Assembly: GCF_019457945.1 (NCBI RefSeq)
Contig: NZ_JAHZSU010000002.1
Coordinates: forward strand, 620,001 to 684,000
DNA length: 64,000 nt
From: Ornithinimicrobium laminariae
GTDB taxonomy: Bacteria > Actinomycetota > Actinomycetes > Actinomycetales > Dermatophilaceae
Direction of reading: 5' to 3'
The notes under the pieces are model-generated. The model saw nothing but the letters and a program-made list of their open reading frames with translations, had not been told where the DNA came from and did no database searches. Below are positions 27,301 through 35,562 of this stretch, piece by piece (position 1 is the stretch's first letter; the number at the start of each line of letters is the position of its first letter). The position numbers and the translations under genes are program-made.

Positions 27301-27719
27301 GGGTCGACGATGAAACGTGGATCGTCGCACCGCATTTGGCCCAGGCACAGCGCGCACGGGAAACACAGAGTGTCGAACCTGAGCCAGATGTCCTGAGGCC
27401 AAGTCCTGCTCGTGACCCTCAACCTGGCCCTGTTACCCCCGAGCCCAAACGCGACGTCAAGGTCGAGTCTGCTCGCTACCAAGGCAGAGTTGAAGTAGAC
27501 GCGTCCAACCCCGACCGCATCGGTGATCGACTGAAGGAAATCGCCGACGAAGTGGTGCGTCACCTCGCGGCAGCCAACGACCTCGACACGATCGAAATCG
27601 TGCTGGACGTCTCCGCAGAATCCAGAGAAGGCTTTGACGCTGACATCGTGCGGACTGTTCGAGAGAACGGTCGCCAGTTGGCCTTCGACGAGAACACTTT
27701 TAAGGACGTGCAGCTTTGA
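24333..27719 (+). CDS. DUF499 ATPase with N-terminal Swt1-like HEPN domain
   Basis: This 1128-aa protein begins 8 bp after the methylase. Residues 1-130 look like a Swt1-like HEPN domain (RALQTASAALDPFI, then ELRDVRSSWAHGGSFSFDD and YRALDTVERLLRAIGA). Arg99 and His104 form the R-x4-H motif of HEPN ribonucleases. The DUF499 part follows, with Walker A NLQTTFGGGKTHSM (near 254) and Walker B CVILIDEWVAYARQL (near 364). It ends with a linker and a C-terminal domain found in long DUF499 proteins. DUF499 proteins pair with DUF1156 methylases in anti-phage loci. The ATPase probably senses or remodels nucleic acid, and the HEPN could cut RNA to stop infection (inference). It overlaps the next gene by 4 bp. 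Confidence 0.88.
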   Translation: MALSNRDRIDRALQTASAALDPFISQHLAQHIPAGHDWTAVLRAKDELAHGPSDRSYSRNDIQAQLRILTERLGSLAFPFNEKLSRAESNLASELRDVRSSWAHGGSFSFDDTYRALDTVERLLRAIGAGPQADTVKTQRAELQRTNVEAQTRRDVRDSGVITGLGDTELRPWRDVIAPHDDVLSGRFTESEFAANLHTVAHTDGHGSPEYDEPVEFFHRTFLTEGLQDLLGQAARRVGGDMGASPVINLQTTFGGGKTHSMLAVWHLFSGTPIVDLPQGMQELWQESGASLPPGGVRRVAVVGNEMAPNEVTVKPDGTKVHTIWGEIAWQLGGAEAYASVAESDRKGTSPGQVLRQLLRDHSPCVILIDEWVAYARQLRSDQTALGGTFDAQFSFAQALTEAVSATPGALLLVSIPASDARIDEDGKLAPIKSSQLETGGVDGLEALQRLEHVVSRVAHQWQPASAQESFEIVRRRLFEEPSGDGLRQIAATARRFSSFYQQHTGEFPAGTTDLAYEAKLRAAYPIHPELFDRLYEDWSTLERFQRTRGVLRLMSTVVRELHRAKDESPLIMPGSVPLSEPAVVGELIQYVDSSWRPIIDTDIDGQESVARRVDNERPLFGKRGLSRRISRSTFLASAATLGSAHKGSERKEVFLGVAMPGDTVGNFGSSLQMLADRSAHLFNDGDRYWYDLQPSLNRLVAERASQLSDDDVEAEIVRRLNRAAKATAGDFAAVIVAPTETAEVPEAESARLVLLGPRHQHKAKSTDSRALKWAADLFAHRASGNRDRRNTLVALAPDAGRYAELESAVRQYLGWNGIYADRDDRDFTQSNLKLIERKVDENNKTADQRVQTAWIWGLHPRSTGAAPFTVSALKVEGDGGLAARTGRRFVKEDLLRVQIAPTTIHMDLTQRLVKVWNNGRVRVGDLWDYYTRYPYMPRLRDRAVLMDAVQSSNSALAWEHQGFALATGYDESTGEFLGLALPNEDLFARVDDETWIVAPHLAQAQRARETQSVEPEPDVLRPSPARDPQPGPVTPEPKRDVKVESARYQGRVEVDASNPDRIGDRLKEIADEVVRHLAAANDLDTIEIVLDVSAESREGFDADIVRTVRENGRQLAFDENTFKDVQL

Positions 27720-29212
27720 GCGACGATAACGACGTTGTTGAGCGAATCCGGCTGGAACCTGACTCAGCGCTAGTCCATGCCCTGGGCACTCATCACAGTC
27801 TTGAGTCATCCATCGCTGACTTAATCGACAACAGCCTCGACGCCCAAGCTAGCTCGATCTTGGTCCGGCTCATCACTCGGGATAAGCGCTTGATACGTGT
27901 CGATGTTGTTGACGACGGACGAGGCATGGACGCACGCACTATCACCGACTCAATGGTGCTCGGGAAGAGGCGTGACTACGGAAGCGGTCAACTCGGTCAC
28001 TTCGGCATGGGGCTGAAGGCTGCGTCTCTAGGCCATGCCAACGTGTTGACGGTGTGGTCACAGAGCGCTGGCGCGACGCCGGTCGGAAGGCGGCTTCGCA
28101 AGGCTGACTTCTCGCGTGACTTCAGTTGTGAGGTCCTGAGTTCTGACGGTGCCACGCACGCGGAAGCTGAACGCAGGGCTCTGTGCGGCGGTGACTCCGG
28201 CACCATGGTGACTTGGACCGAACTGAGCCAGGTGTTTCATGGGCACAGTGACGAGGACGCGATTAGCTGGCTCAAGCACTCTCAAACTCGGGTGATGACC
28301 CACCTCGCAGTGACATTTCATCGGCTGATCGAGCAGGACAGCCTATCGATCGACATCGTCATAGCTGACGAATCGCGGGCACACGACGCCAACCCCACGC
28401 CTGTGTTTCCCATTGATCCATTCGGTTACCGCCCGAGCGGGCACCCCTCCTATCCGAAAGACCTGTTGGTGCAACTCCCTAGCGGACAGGTGAAACTGAC
28501 ATGCCACATTTGGCCCGCCAAGAGCGATATCACTGGCTTTCGAATCGGCAACAAGCCTGGCGAGCAATTCCAAGGGTTCTACGTATATCGGCATGACCGT
28601 TTGCTGCAGCTTGGCGGCTGGGGACAGGTGGTCACTGCCTCGTCCGACCGTCAGCTGGCTCGGGTCATCATTGACGATCCCCAAGCTATTGGTTCCCTAG
28701 TCACCATGAACCCAGAGAAGTCCGGTCTACGGTTTGACCCGGCGTTTGGTGAGGCTGTCGAAGCAGCACGGGCAGACGACGGCATCACTTTCTCAGACTT
28801 TCTCACGACCGCTGAAGCTATGATGGCTAAGGCAAACCGCCGGAATAGCCAGCGAGCACCTGCTCCAAGCCCCTATAAAGGCTTCGCTCCGGAATTGCGC
28901 GACACTCTTACAAAAGAACTACCGCTAATCGAGGGGCGAGAACTACAAGTGAGATGGCGGATCCTGCCCGATGGGCAATTCTTCGACATCGACCTCGACA
29001 GCACAACCGTAATGCTGAACTCCGCTTACCGAGCCCTGCTCGGTGGCGGCGGCGGTCTAAATGACGCGCCCGTCATCAAGGCCCTCATTTTTCTATTGAT
29101 GAATGATATCTTTACGGGTAGCCGGTTGGGCAAGAAAGACAAAGACAACATCGCACTTTGGCAGTCGGTGCTGGCTTCCGCTGTCGCAGATGAAGCCAAA
29201 CGGGAGGGTTAA
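27716..29212 (+). CDS. GHKL ATPase, MutL/MORC-like (MzaA-type)
   Basis: This 498-aa protein starts at a TTG overlapping the DUF499 stop. The GHKL ATP site is complete: N box SIADLIDNSLDAQ (residues 32-44; Asn39 binds Mg, Asp35 is at the place of MutL's general-base Glu), G1 VDDGRGMD (65-72) and lid GQLGHFGMGLKAAS (91-104). An S5-like transducer follows (YVYRHDRLLQLGGWG). This is the MORC/MutL-type ATPase that Iyer and colleagues linked to Z1 ATPases and PD-(D/E)XK proteins in predicted restriction systems. It probably acts as an ATP-driven DNA clamp that activates the neighbouring nuclease. Confidence 0.9.
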   Translation: MSDDNDVVERIRLEPDSALVHALGTHHSLESSIADLIDNSLDAQASSILVRLITRDKRLIRVDVVDDGRGMDARTITDSMVLGKRRDYGSGQLGHFGMGLKAASLGHANVLTVWSQSAGATPVGRRLRKADFSRDFSCEVLSSDGATHAEAERRALCGGDSGTMVTWTELSQVFHGHSDEDAISWLKHSQTRVMTHLAVTFHRLIEQDSLSIDIVIADESRAHDANPTPVFPIDPFGYRPSGHPSYPKDLLVQLPSGQVKLTCHIWPAKSDITGFRIGNKPGEQFQGFYVYRHDRLLQLGGWGQVVTASSDRQLARVIIDDPQAIGSLVTMNPEKSGLRFDPAFGEAVEAARADDGITFSDFLTTAEAMMAKANRRNSQRAPAPSPYKGFAPELRDTLTKELPLIEGRELQVRWRILPDGQFFDIDLDSTTVMLNSAYRALLGGGGGLNDAPVIKALIFLLMNDIFTGSRLGKKDKDNIALWQSVLASAVADEAKREG

Positions 29213-29219
29213 GAGCAGC

Positions 29220-30218
29220 ATGGGGGATTCTTCACTGGACAAGCTGCCGGACGGCAGGCATCTAACACTGGACACCCTGCTGCGGTATTGGAAAGCAGGC
29301 CGCGGTGTTCCCTTAGTAGTTGACGGCACACCCCCCTTCCGGATCGTTCTCGACCCCGAGGGCAATCGCTTGACGCTGACAACTCCGTTCACTGGCACTG
29401 AGCCTGACCTTTCCAGGTGGCAGCACATCAACTTCCTCCTGACCGCCTCGGATAGCGGACCGTCAGCTCAACTCGAAGTCGACGTGACCCAAGGCGGCGT
29501 GGCGGCCGCCTACAGCTTGGCAATCGGAATTGCCGATCTCGTACAACTCAAGAAGCAACCACTGGCGGCCGCCATATCCACAACCATCAAAGATCAGCGT
29601 GAGCTCTTTGACCGGCGCGGCGGCCTCTCAGAACAAGAAGAGATTGGGCTCGTGGGAGAGCTACTGCTACTTGAGCATCTGATGAATAAAGTTGGTCCCG
29701 GTCAAGCCTTGGCCGCGTGGGTTGGCCCTCGAAAGGGAGAGCACGATTTCGTCTTCACCCAGGCTCACCTTGAAGTGAAAACAACCAAATCTCAAGATCG
29801 TATCCACGTAATTCACGGTCTTGGCCAGCTAGTGCCTCACGAGGATGTCGCCCTTATGCTGATTTCCACACAGATTTCCTTCGGTGCGGCCGGTCACGGT
29901 GCGACCTTGCCACAACAGATCGCACGTCTACGGCAAAAAGCGGGCGGAAACCTGCAACAACTCAACGAACTGCTCACCCGTAGCAAATGGCGCGATGACG
30001 CTAGTGACCTTCACGGCACAGTGTGGTCGCCTCGGAGCACCCCACGCGCCTACTTGGTTGGCTCTCAGTTCCCAGCCCTAACGTCCTCAGCTTTAGCTAA
30101 CGTCGTCCCGCAGTTTGGTCGCATCACGCATGTCGAATACCGGATCAATGTCACCGATCTCAAGCACTCAGCCTTGCCAGGCCCGCTAGAGGGCTACGTC
30201 GAAGCGCCTAAGGACTAA
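29220..30218 (+). CDS. PD-(D/E)XK nuclease of DUF4420 type (MzaC-like)
   Basis: The ATG at 29220, 7 bp after the GHKL stop, gives 332 aa. The longer in-frame start at 29103 would sit inside the GHKL gene. DUF4420-type features are present: EQEEIGLVGELLLLEHL (Glu147), then GPRKGEHDFVFTQAHLEVKTT, giving Asp176 and Glu185-x-Lys187. That is a complete PD-(D/E)XK catalytic set. It is expected to be the DNA-cutting subunit of the MutL/Z1 module. Only 1 bp separates it from the Z1 gene. Confidence 0.85.
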   Translation: MGDSSLDKLPDGRHLTLDTLLRYWKAGRGVPLVVDGTPPFRIVLDPEGNRLTLTTPFTGTEPDLSRWQHINFLLTASDSGPSAQLEVDVTQGGVAAAYSLAIGIADLVQLKKQPLAAAISTTIKDQRELFDRRGGLSEQEEIGLVGELLLLEHLMNKVGPGQALAAWVGPRKGEHDFVFTQAHLEVKTTKSQDRIHVIHGLGQLVPHEDVALMLISTQISFGAAGHGATLPQQIARLRQKAGGNLQQLNELLTRSKWRDDASDLHGTVWSPRSTPRAYLVGSQFPALTSSALANVVPQFGRITHVEYRINVTDLKHSALPGPLEGYVEAPKD

Positions 30219-30219
30219 A

Positions 30220-33165
30220 ATGACGACCGAACAAACGTGGTTGCCCGACCTTGCTGCAGCACTGACAGCCATGAAGTCAAAGCCTCGCCCGCTACTCGCC
30301 ATGATGGACTTCCTCACGGACGACCCGGTGTCCGAATCCGATCTGGATTCCTTCATCCGGGGGGCTGGCGTCAACAACAGCGCCTTCATCCAGACCCGCA
30401 TCAGCCTTTCTGAGTGGGACTCGATGCCATCTGTGGAGCTCAAGACAAACACTGAGCCGCGAACCCCCGAGCGTCGCGTGTTCGTCTACGATCAACTTGG
30501 CCTAGGACGGCAAGTACGTGCGGCCTTGGATAGCCGTGCGCCTGTTTTTTTGGAACAAGCAACCGTAATCTCCACGACCTTTGACCCCTGGTACAACGAC
30601 AGGGATCAGGAGCGAGGGTCGTCGATGTACTGGGATCACTACGAGATGTTGCTGAGGGACACAAAGCAGTGGCCCGGGGAGTCGATTGCTTCCCTGGACG
30701 TGGCCTCATCGGAAGTCGTCCAACGGCTTAGCGACCCCCAACGTGACGAGGCCAAACAGACGAAGGGCCTGGTTGTCGGCTATGTCCAAAGTGGAAAGAC
30801 AGCTAACTTCACCGGAGTGATAGCCAAGTCGATTGATGCTGGATATCGTCTGGTCATCGTCCTTACCGGCACTATCGAACTCCTCCGCGCGCAAACTCAA
30901 CGCCGCCTCGATATGGAGCTCGTTGGTCGGGAAAACCTGCTCCAAGGCCAGGACCCTGACGACCCCAAGTTCCTCAAAGAGTTTGACTACACCACGGACT
31001 CAGATTGGGTGGAAGAGAACTTCATCGAGCATGGCCACGCGCTAGACCAACCGGGCATCCCGGCCATCAGGAGGGTCACCACGCGCAAGGCCGACTACCG
31101 TAGGCTGCCGCAAGGCTTGTCACGGTTGCGCTTCCAACGGCACGATCGGACGAAGCGACTGAATCATCCCGACAACTTGGCACACTCAGATGTCCACATC
31201 GCGATCGTGAAGAAGAACGCCGCCCCGTTGCAGAAGCTCATCGAAGACTTGCGGCCGATCCGAAAGGATCTTGCTGACTTGCCGGTCCTAATCATTGATG
31301 ACGAATCTGACCAGGCCACGCCCAACACGAAGGACCCCAAGAAGTCCGCCAAGGAAGTCAGGGACCGGACAAAAATCAACAAACTGATCTCAGATTTGCT
31401 CGCGCTGTGTCCGCGCGCCCAATACGTCGCATACACCGCCACTCCCTTTGCTAATGTCTTCATTGATCCCGATGATGAGCGCGACCTCTTCCCGTCAGAC
31501 TTTGTCCTCTCACTAGAGCGCCCGCAGGGCTATATGGGCGTGAGCGACTTTCACGACATCGCTAACCGATGGGATGACGAGAAAAAGACCTTCGCGAATT
31601 GCAACGAGAAAGCCCACGTCCGCGCGGTTTCGGGTGACCCTACCGACCCAGTCCTCAAGGAGCGGGACCTCCGAGCAGCCCTCGACGCGTTCGTCCTCTC
31701 CGGCGGGATTAAGGCCTACCGCGAGACCATAACCGGCCAGAGATACCGACACCACACAATGCTGGTGCACGAGTCTGTCCGGCGTCAGGACCAGCAGGAA
31801 CTAGCCGAGATGGTGAGGAAACTCTGGCAGACCGCCGAATACGCCACAGCCGGCATGGACCGACTCGAGCTGCTCTACACGACTGACTATTTACCGGTCA
31901 TGCAGGCGCGTTCGGACACGAAGGGCTACCCCAAGACATTCGAAGAATTGAAGCGACACATCGGAGTGGCCATTGCTCGCGTAGGCCAGGACGAGGACCC
32001 AGTGCTAGTCATCAATTCTGATGCCGAGATCCAGAAACAGCAGAAGAGCCTCGACTTTGACGCGGACAGTGTTTGGCGAATCCTTGTGGGCGGAGCCAAA
32101 CTCTCGCGAGGATTCACCGTGGAGGGGCTCACGGTCTCCTACTTCGGCCGAAAAGCGATGCAAGCAGACACTCTGATGCAAGCCGGTCGTTGGTTTGGTT
32201 TTCGACCTGGATACCAGGACCTAGTGCGTCTCTACATTCGGCGTGACGACCGCGTTGATCTCTACGATGCGTTCGAGGCTCTCCTGATGGACGAGGAGTC
32301 CTTTCGGGCAGAGTTGCGACGGTATGAGGGCCTGGACGAGGACGGGCGACCGCTCGTTGAGCCGCGTCAAATCCCTCCGATGGTCAGCCAACATTTACCG
32401 TGGCTCAAACCCACAGCCCGCAACAAGATGTTCAATGCCTATATGACCAGCCGAGCCCCAGCGAACTCTGTCGTTGACCTCTTTGGAGTCCCCGAACGTG
32501 ACGCTTCCCAAGACAAGCAGCATAACTTTGACCGGGTTGTGCTACCGCTTCTGCGAAGCACGTCGCCAACATCCCAGACTCTGCTCTACAGCCTAGAAGG
32601 CAACCGGGGTAGCGGGACAGTCGGCGCACGAGTTGGTGTTGTTTCGGCAGCAGAAGTCATCGACATTCTCGGTCTGGCCAGGTGGCACCCGGAGTATCGC
32701 TCCACGGTGGACCCTTTGCTCGAGTTCGTGCGTGAGGCGACGAACGAAAACCGGATACACGATTGGGCCGTCGTGTGGCCTCAACCAAAGACAGCACAAG
32801 GAGTTTTTGACTATACTGGTGTCGGTTCCGTTCCAGTCATCAAACGTGGTCGTCGCCAAAGCCCTCGTATCGATTTCGTGGGCAGCGACGCCAAACACCG
32901 TGCGGCCGCTCAAACCATCACACGCGGCCAAGAAGTTCCAGGCCTTGGCGCGTCCCACACGCGGGGAGCCCTCCTTCTCACAGTGACGCAGGACATCGAT
33001 CGCGACGACTTCGACCCGGACGCTGGTGACGGAAGCCTGATCGGCTTGATGTCGATCGGCGTGCCCGCGAGCGCGACGCCGAACCGACGGGATCTGATCC
33101 GTTGGTCAGTCAAAGCCCCCCATCGACCGGACGACGTCGTGGTCGATCGCGGCGGATCCGCGTAA
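30220..33165 (+). CDS. Z1-domain superfamily II-like ATPase (MzaB-type)
   Basis: This 981-aa protein has the Z1 layout. Walker A is TKGLVVGYVQSGKTANFTG (near residue 187). Walker B is VLIIDDESDQA, and motif III is YVAYTATPFANV. The Z1 core block is RILVGGAKLSRGFTVEGLTVSYFGRK (split here), followed by QADTLMQAGRWFGFRPGYQDLVRLY. Z1 ATPases are SF2-helicase-like and accompany MutL/MORC ATPases in restriction and MZA-type defence loci. It probably translocates on DNA and hands it to the PD-(D/E)XK subunit. It is the last gene of the compact operon; a hairpin element follows 21 bp after its stop. Confidence 0.93.
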   Translation: MTTEQTWLPDLAAALTAMKSKPRPLLAMMDFLTDDPVSESDLDSFIRGAGVNNSAFIQTRISLSEWDSMPSVELKTNTEPRTPERRVFVYDQLGLGRQVRAALDSRAPVFLEQATVISTTFDPWYNDRDQERGSSMYWDHYEMLLRDTKQWPGESIASLDVASSEVVQRLSDPQRDEAKQTKGLVVGYVQSGKTANFTGVIAKSIDAGYRLVIVLTGTIELLRAQTQRRLDMELVGRENLLQGQDPDDPKFLKEFDYTTDSDWVEENFIEHGHALDQPGIPAIRRVTTRKADYRRLPQGLSRLRFQRHDRTKRLNHPDNLAHSDVHIAIVKKNAAPLQKLIEDLRPIRKDLADLPVLIIDDESDQATPNTKDPKKSAKEVRDRTKINKLISDLLALCPRAQYVAYTATPFANVFIDPDDERDLFPSDFVLSLERPQGYMGVSDFHDIANRWDDEKKTFANCNEKAHVRAVSGDPTDPVLKERDLRAALDAFVLSGGIKAYRETITGQRYRHHTMLVHESVRRQDQQELAEMVRKLWQTAEYATAGMDRLELLYTTDYLPVMQARSDTKGYPKTFEELKRHIGVAIARVGQDEDPVLVINSDAEIQKQQKSLDFDADSVWRILVGGAKLSRGFTVEGLTVSYFGRKAMQADTLMQAGRWFGFRPGYQDLVRLYIRRDDRVDLYDAFEALLMDEESFRAELRRYEGLDEDGRPLVEPRQIPPMVSQHLPWLKPTARNKMFNAYMTSRAPANSVVDLFGVPERDASQDKQHNFDRVVLPLLRSTSPTSQTLLYSLEGNRGSGTVGARVGVVSAAEVIDILGLARWHPEYRSTVDPLLEFVREATNENRIHDWAVVWPQPKTAQGVFDYTGVGSVPVIKRGRRQSPRIDFVGSDAKHRAAAQTITRGQEVPGLGASHTRGALLLTVTQDIDRDDFDPDAGDGSLIGLMSIGVPASATPNRRDLIRWSVKAPHRPDDVVVDRGGSA

Positions 33166-33185
33166 GTCGAGCGACACCCTTCCAA

Positions 33186-33247
33186 AACAGAGATGGGACA
33201 CAGGTGCGGGACTGTCGCGCGCTTGGGTCCCATCTCTGCTCTTGGCC
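33186..33247 (+). repeat. structured element, right copy, flanking the defence island
   Basis: A perfect 12-bp inverted repeat, CAGAGATGGGAC (33188-33199) and GTCCCATCTCTG (33227-33238), with a 27-nt loop, is followed by GCTCTTGG. It is related in sequence and architecture to the minus-strand element at 17463-17524. The stem is longer here and base changes are paired. It follows the Z1 stop by 21 bp and precedes the NERD helicase by 52 bp. No T-run follows, so simple intrinsic termination is not certain. Confidence 0.6.
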
Positions 33248-33298
33248 CCGCCTATGCTCCATCAGGCACACTCACCGAGCGATGACTAGCCTAGCGGG

Positions 33299-34960
33299 AT
33301 GTCATCGACGACTGAAAGGCCGACTTTTCCCAACGACACCGAGCGCTTGGTCTGGGAGAAGGTCACTCAGTCTCTCGATGCAGACGGGTCTGTGGTGGCC
33401 AATATGCGACTCACCGGGGATACCAAAGATCATGAGATTGATCTGCTGATCCTGATGCCGGACAGCGGGATTGTCGTAGTGGAGGTCAAGGGTGGATCGG
33501 TCTCGGTCGAGGACGGGCGATGGTTCCAAGGGGGCGGCACGAGTAGGCACGAGATCCACCCCGTAAAACAAGCTCACGATGGAAAATACGCCCTGCGCCA
33601 CTATGTCGAGAACGATCCGCGATGGCGCAACTCGTCCCGCACGCGGGTGCGCTGGGCGCATTGTGTGGTCACGCCATACACAGATATCGCTGACGACTTC
33701 GCTATGCCGGACTGTCCCCGGTGGGCCATCCACGGACGCAACGACATGGACCAATTGATGAGGAGGCTACGTGTTTGTGCGACTCAGCAAGAGTCGGGCC
33801 ACCGGTTGCCCAACGAAGACGACGTTGCTCTGATCCGCGAAATCCTCCACGGTCGTTATTTGCCCAGGCCCACCCTGACTGCAGACGCAGACGAGCGCGA
33901 AGCTGTTGCTGATCGGTTGACTCAGGAGCAGGCGATGCTGCTGAAAGTGACGCGGCTCCTGCGCCGGGTTGAGGTCCGTGGCGGCGCCGGTAGCGGCAAG
34001 ACGGTGCTCGCGTTGACGCAGGTCAAGGGGGACCTGGCTCGCGGAGGCAACGATCGCCCCACCGAACGCGTCGCTCTCCTGTGCTACTCGATCGGGCTAG
34101 CGACATACCTGAAGCGCCAGGTTGATCAGATGCCCCGAAAGCACCGCCCTGCATTTGTTGGCACCTTTCACGAATTGGGTATGCGGTGGGGTGCCGACGA
34201 TGGCACCCGCGACGACAGCAACTTCTGGGAAGAGCGGCTGCCAGCCCAGATGGCTAAGTTGGCTGCCACTTTGGGGGAGGGGCATAAGTTCGACTCCATT
34301 GTGGTCGATGAGGCTCAAGATTTTGCCGAAACCTGGTGGGCTCCGCTGTTGGGCTCGCTCCGCGACGAAGACACCGGCGGGCTCTTCGTCTATAGTGATG
34401 AGAACCAGCGCATCTTTGACCGCTTCGGTCGACCGCCCGTGGAGTTAGTCCCGTTGGTGCTGGATCACAACCTGCGCAACACCAAGCAGATCGCAAAGGT
34501 CTTCGATCCACTTGCTCCAATGCGCATGCGATTGAAGGGCGGTGACGGCCCAGAAGTGTCTTTCATCGCAACCGACCCCGACGATGCGCTCGGCTCAGCG
34601 GACGACCAGGTGGAGGCCCTCCTCGACGAAGGCTGGCAGCCCGCCGACATTGCGCTCCTCACCACCGGGCGGCGCCACCCCCAGCAGGCAGAACTGCAAA
34701 AAGAACGTGGCCAACGCGGCTATTGGGAGAGTTTCTGGGACGCCGATGACGTTTTTTACGGCCACGTTCTTGGCTGTAAGGGTCTTGAGCGTCGAGCCGT
34801 GGTGCTGTGCGTCAACGAATCGGAGAGTCGCGAGCGCGCCAAAGAGCGGATGTATGTCGGTTTGTCTCGGGCAACGGATCGCCTCGTGGTCGTCGGGGAT
34901 CCCGACGTCGTTCGCGCGATGGCGAGTGACCCGGTGGCGACGCGGCTCGGGCTTCAGTAG
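33299..34960 (+). CDS. NERD-domain nuclease fused to UvrD/Rep-type helicase
   Basis: This 553-aa protein has an N-terminal NERD nuclease-related domain (FPNDTERLVWEKV, then HEIDLLILMPDSGIVVVEVKGG with D...ExK, residues about 10-130). A superfamily I helicase follows, with Walker A VRGGAGSGKTVLALTQ (near 228), Walker B FDSIVVDEAQDFAETWW (near 336), and C-terminal motifs GCKGLERRAVVLCV and RMYVGLSRATDRLVVVG. NERD helicases are common in defence islands and in single-gene or accessory defence roles; DNA repair is an alternative. It is separated from the compact operon by 133 bp holding the hairpin element, so it may be a separate module. Its end overlaps the convergent cobO by 7 bp. Confidence 0.88.
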   Translation: MSSTTERPTFPNDTERLVWEKVTQSLDADGSVVANMRLTGDTKDHEIDLLILMPDSGIVVVEVKGGSVSVEDGRWFQGGGTSRHEIHPVKQAHDGKYALRHYVENDPRWRNSSRTRVRWAHCVVTPYTDIADDFAMPDCPRWAIHGRNDMDQLMRRLRVCATQQESGHRLPNEDDVALIREILHGRYLPRPTLTADADEREAVADRLTQEQAMLLKVTRLLRRVEVRGGAGSGKTVLALTQVKGDLARGGNDRPTERVALLCYSIGLATYLKRQVDQMPRKHRPAFVGTFHELGMRWGADDGTRDDSNFWEERLPAQMAKLAATLGEGHKFDSIVVDEAQDFAETWWAPLLGSLRDEDTGGLFVYSDENQRIFDRFGRPPVELVPLVLDHNLRNTKQIAKVFDPLAPMRMRLKGGDGPEVSFIATDPDDALGSADDQVEALLDEGWQPADIALLTTGRRHPQQAELQKERGQRGYWESFWDADDVFYGHVLGCKGLERRAVVLCVNESESRERAKERMYVGLSRATDRLVVVGDPDVVRAMASDPVATRLGLQ

Positions 34961-35562
34961 TCAATCCCCTTGCGGGCACGGATCTTATCGTCAAACGCGT
35001 GCTTGATCTTGACCATTTCGGTGACGGTGTCCGCGACTTCAACAACCTCTGCAGCCATCTCGCGGCCAGTCAAGAAGACGGACACGTTCTCGGGACGATT
35101 CTTGAGCGTTTCAGCAACCTCAACTGGGTCGATCCAGCCCCAGGACATCGGATAGCTGATCTCATCGAGCACGATCATCCTGTGCGAATCAGAGTTAATG
35201 AGTTCTTTGCTGAAGGCCCAGGCCGCGAGCGCTTTGGCTTTCGTCTCGTCCATGTCGTTGGACTCCCACGAGAAGCCATCGCCAGCGACAAACCAGTCGA
35301 TGCCAAGTTGCTTACTCATCGCTTCTTCGCCGGTGTGCCACTTGCCGCTCTTGATGAATTGCACGACAGCCGTGGGCCAACCGCGAGCGATCGAGCGCAT
35401 CGCGGTGCCAAACGCAGCCGTGGACTTGCCTTTACCGTGGCCGGTGTTCACGAGCACCAGCGAAGACGCTGAGCGCAATTCGCGCTTGTTGTAGGGCCGC
35501 TTCTCACGTGGTGCGTCGTGATCCTTGTCCTGCGTCGTTTCGTCGACAATCTCGTCGCTCAA
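34954..35562 (-). CDS. cobO: cob(I)yrinic acid a,c-diamide adenosyltransferase (CobO/BtuR type)
   Basis: This 202-aa protein has the P-loop LVNTGHGKGKSTAAFG and downstream VVQFIKSGKWHTGE, MIVLDEISYPMSWGWID and VFLTGREM, the CobA/CobO/BtuR signature. It adenosylates the cobalt of corrinoids, using ATP. Its start overlaps the ATP-binding subunit gene by 4 bp, so imported corrinoids are adenosylated by the last product of the import operon. The operon lies under a cobalamin riboswitch. Confidence 0.95.
   Translation of the reverse strand: MSDEIVDETTQDKDHDAPREKRPYNKRELRSASSLVLVNTGHGKGKSTAAFGTAMRSIARGWPTAVVQFIKSGKWHTGEEAMSKQLGIDWFVAGDGFSWESNDMDETKAKALAAWAFSKELINSDSHRMIVLDEISYPMSWGWIDPVEVAETLKNRPENVSVFLTGREMAAEVVEVADTVTEMVKIKHAFDDKIRARKGIDY

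Noticed and set aside
21490-27719. phosphorothioate (Dnd/Ssp) or BREX system
   Set aside because: No DndA-E/SspA-H, PglZ or BrxC-type proteins are present. DUF1156 plus DUF499 points instead to Hma-type loci.
17430-34953. prophage, ICE or integron origin of the island
   Set aside because: There is no integrase, recombinase, tRNA attachment site, relaxase or phage structural gene. Only the bracketing hairpin elements hint at mobility.
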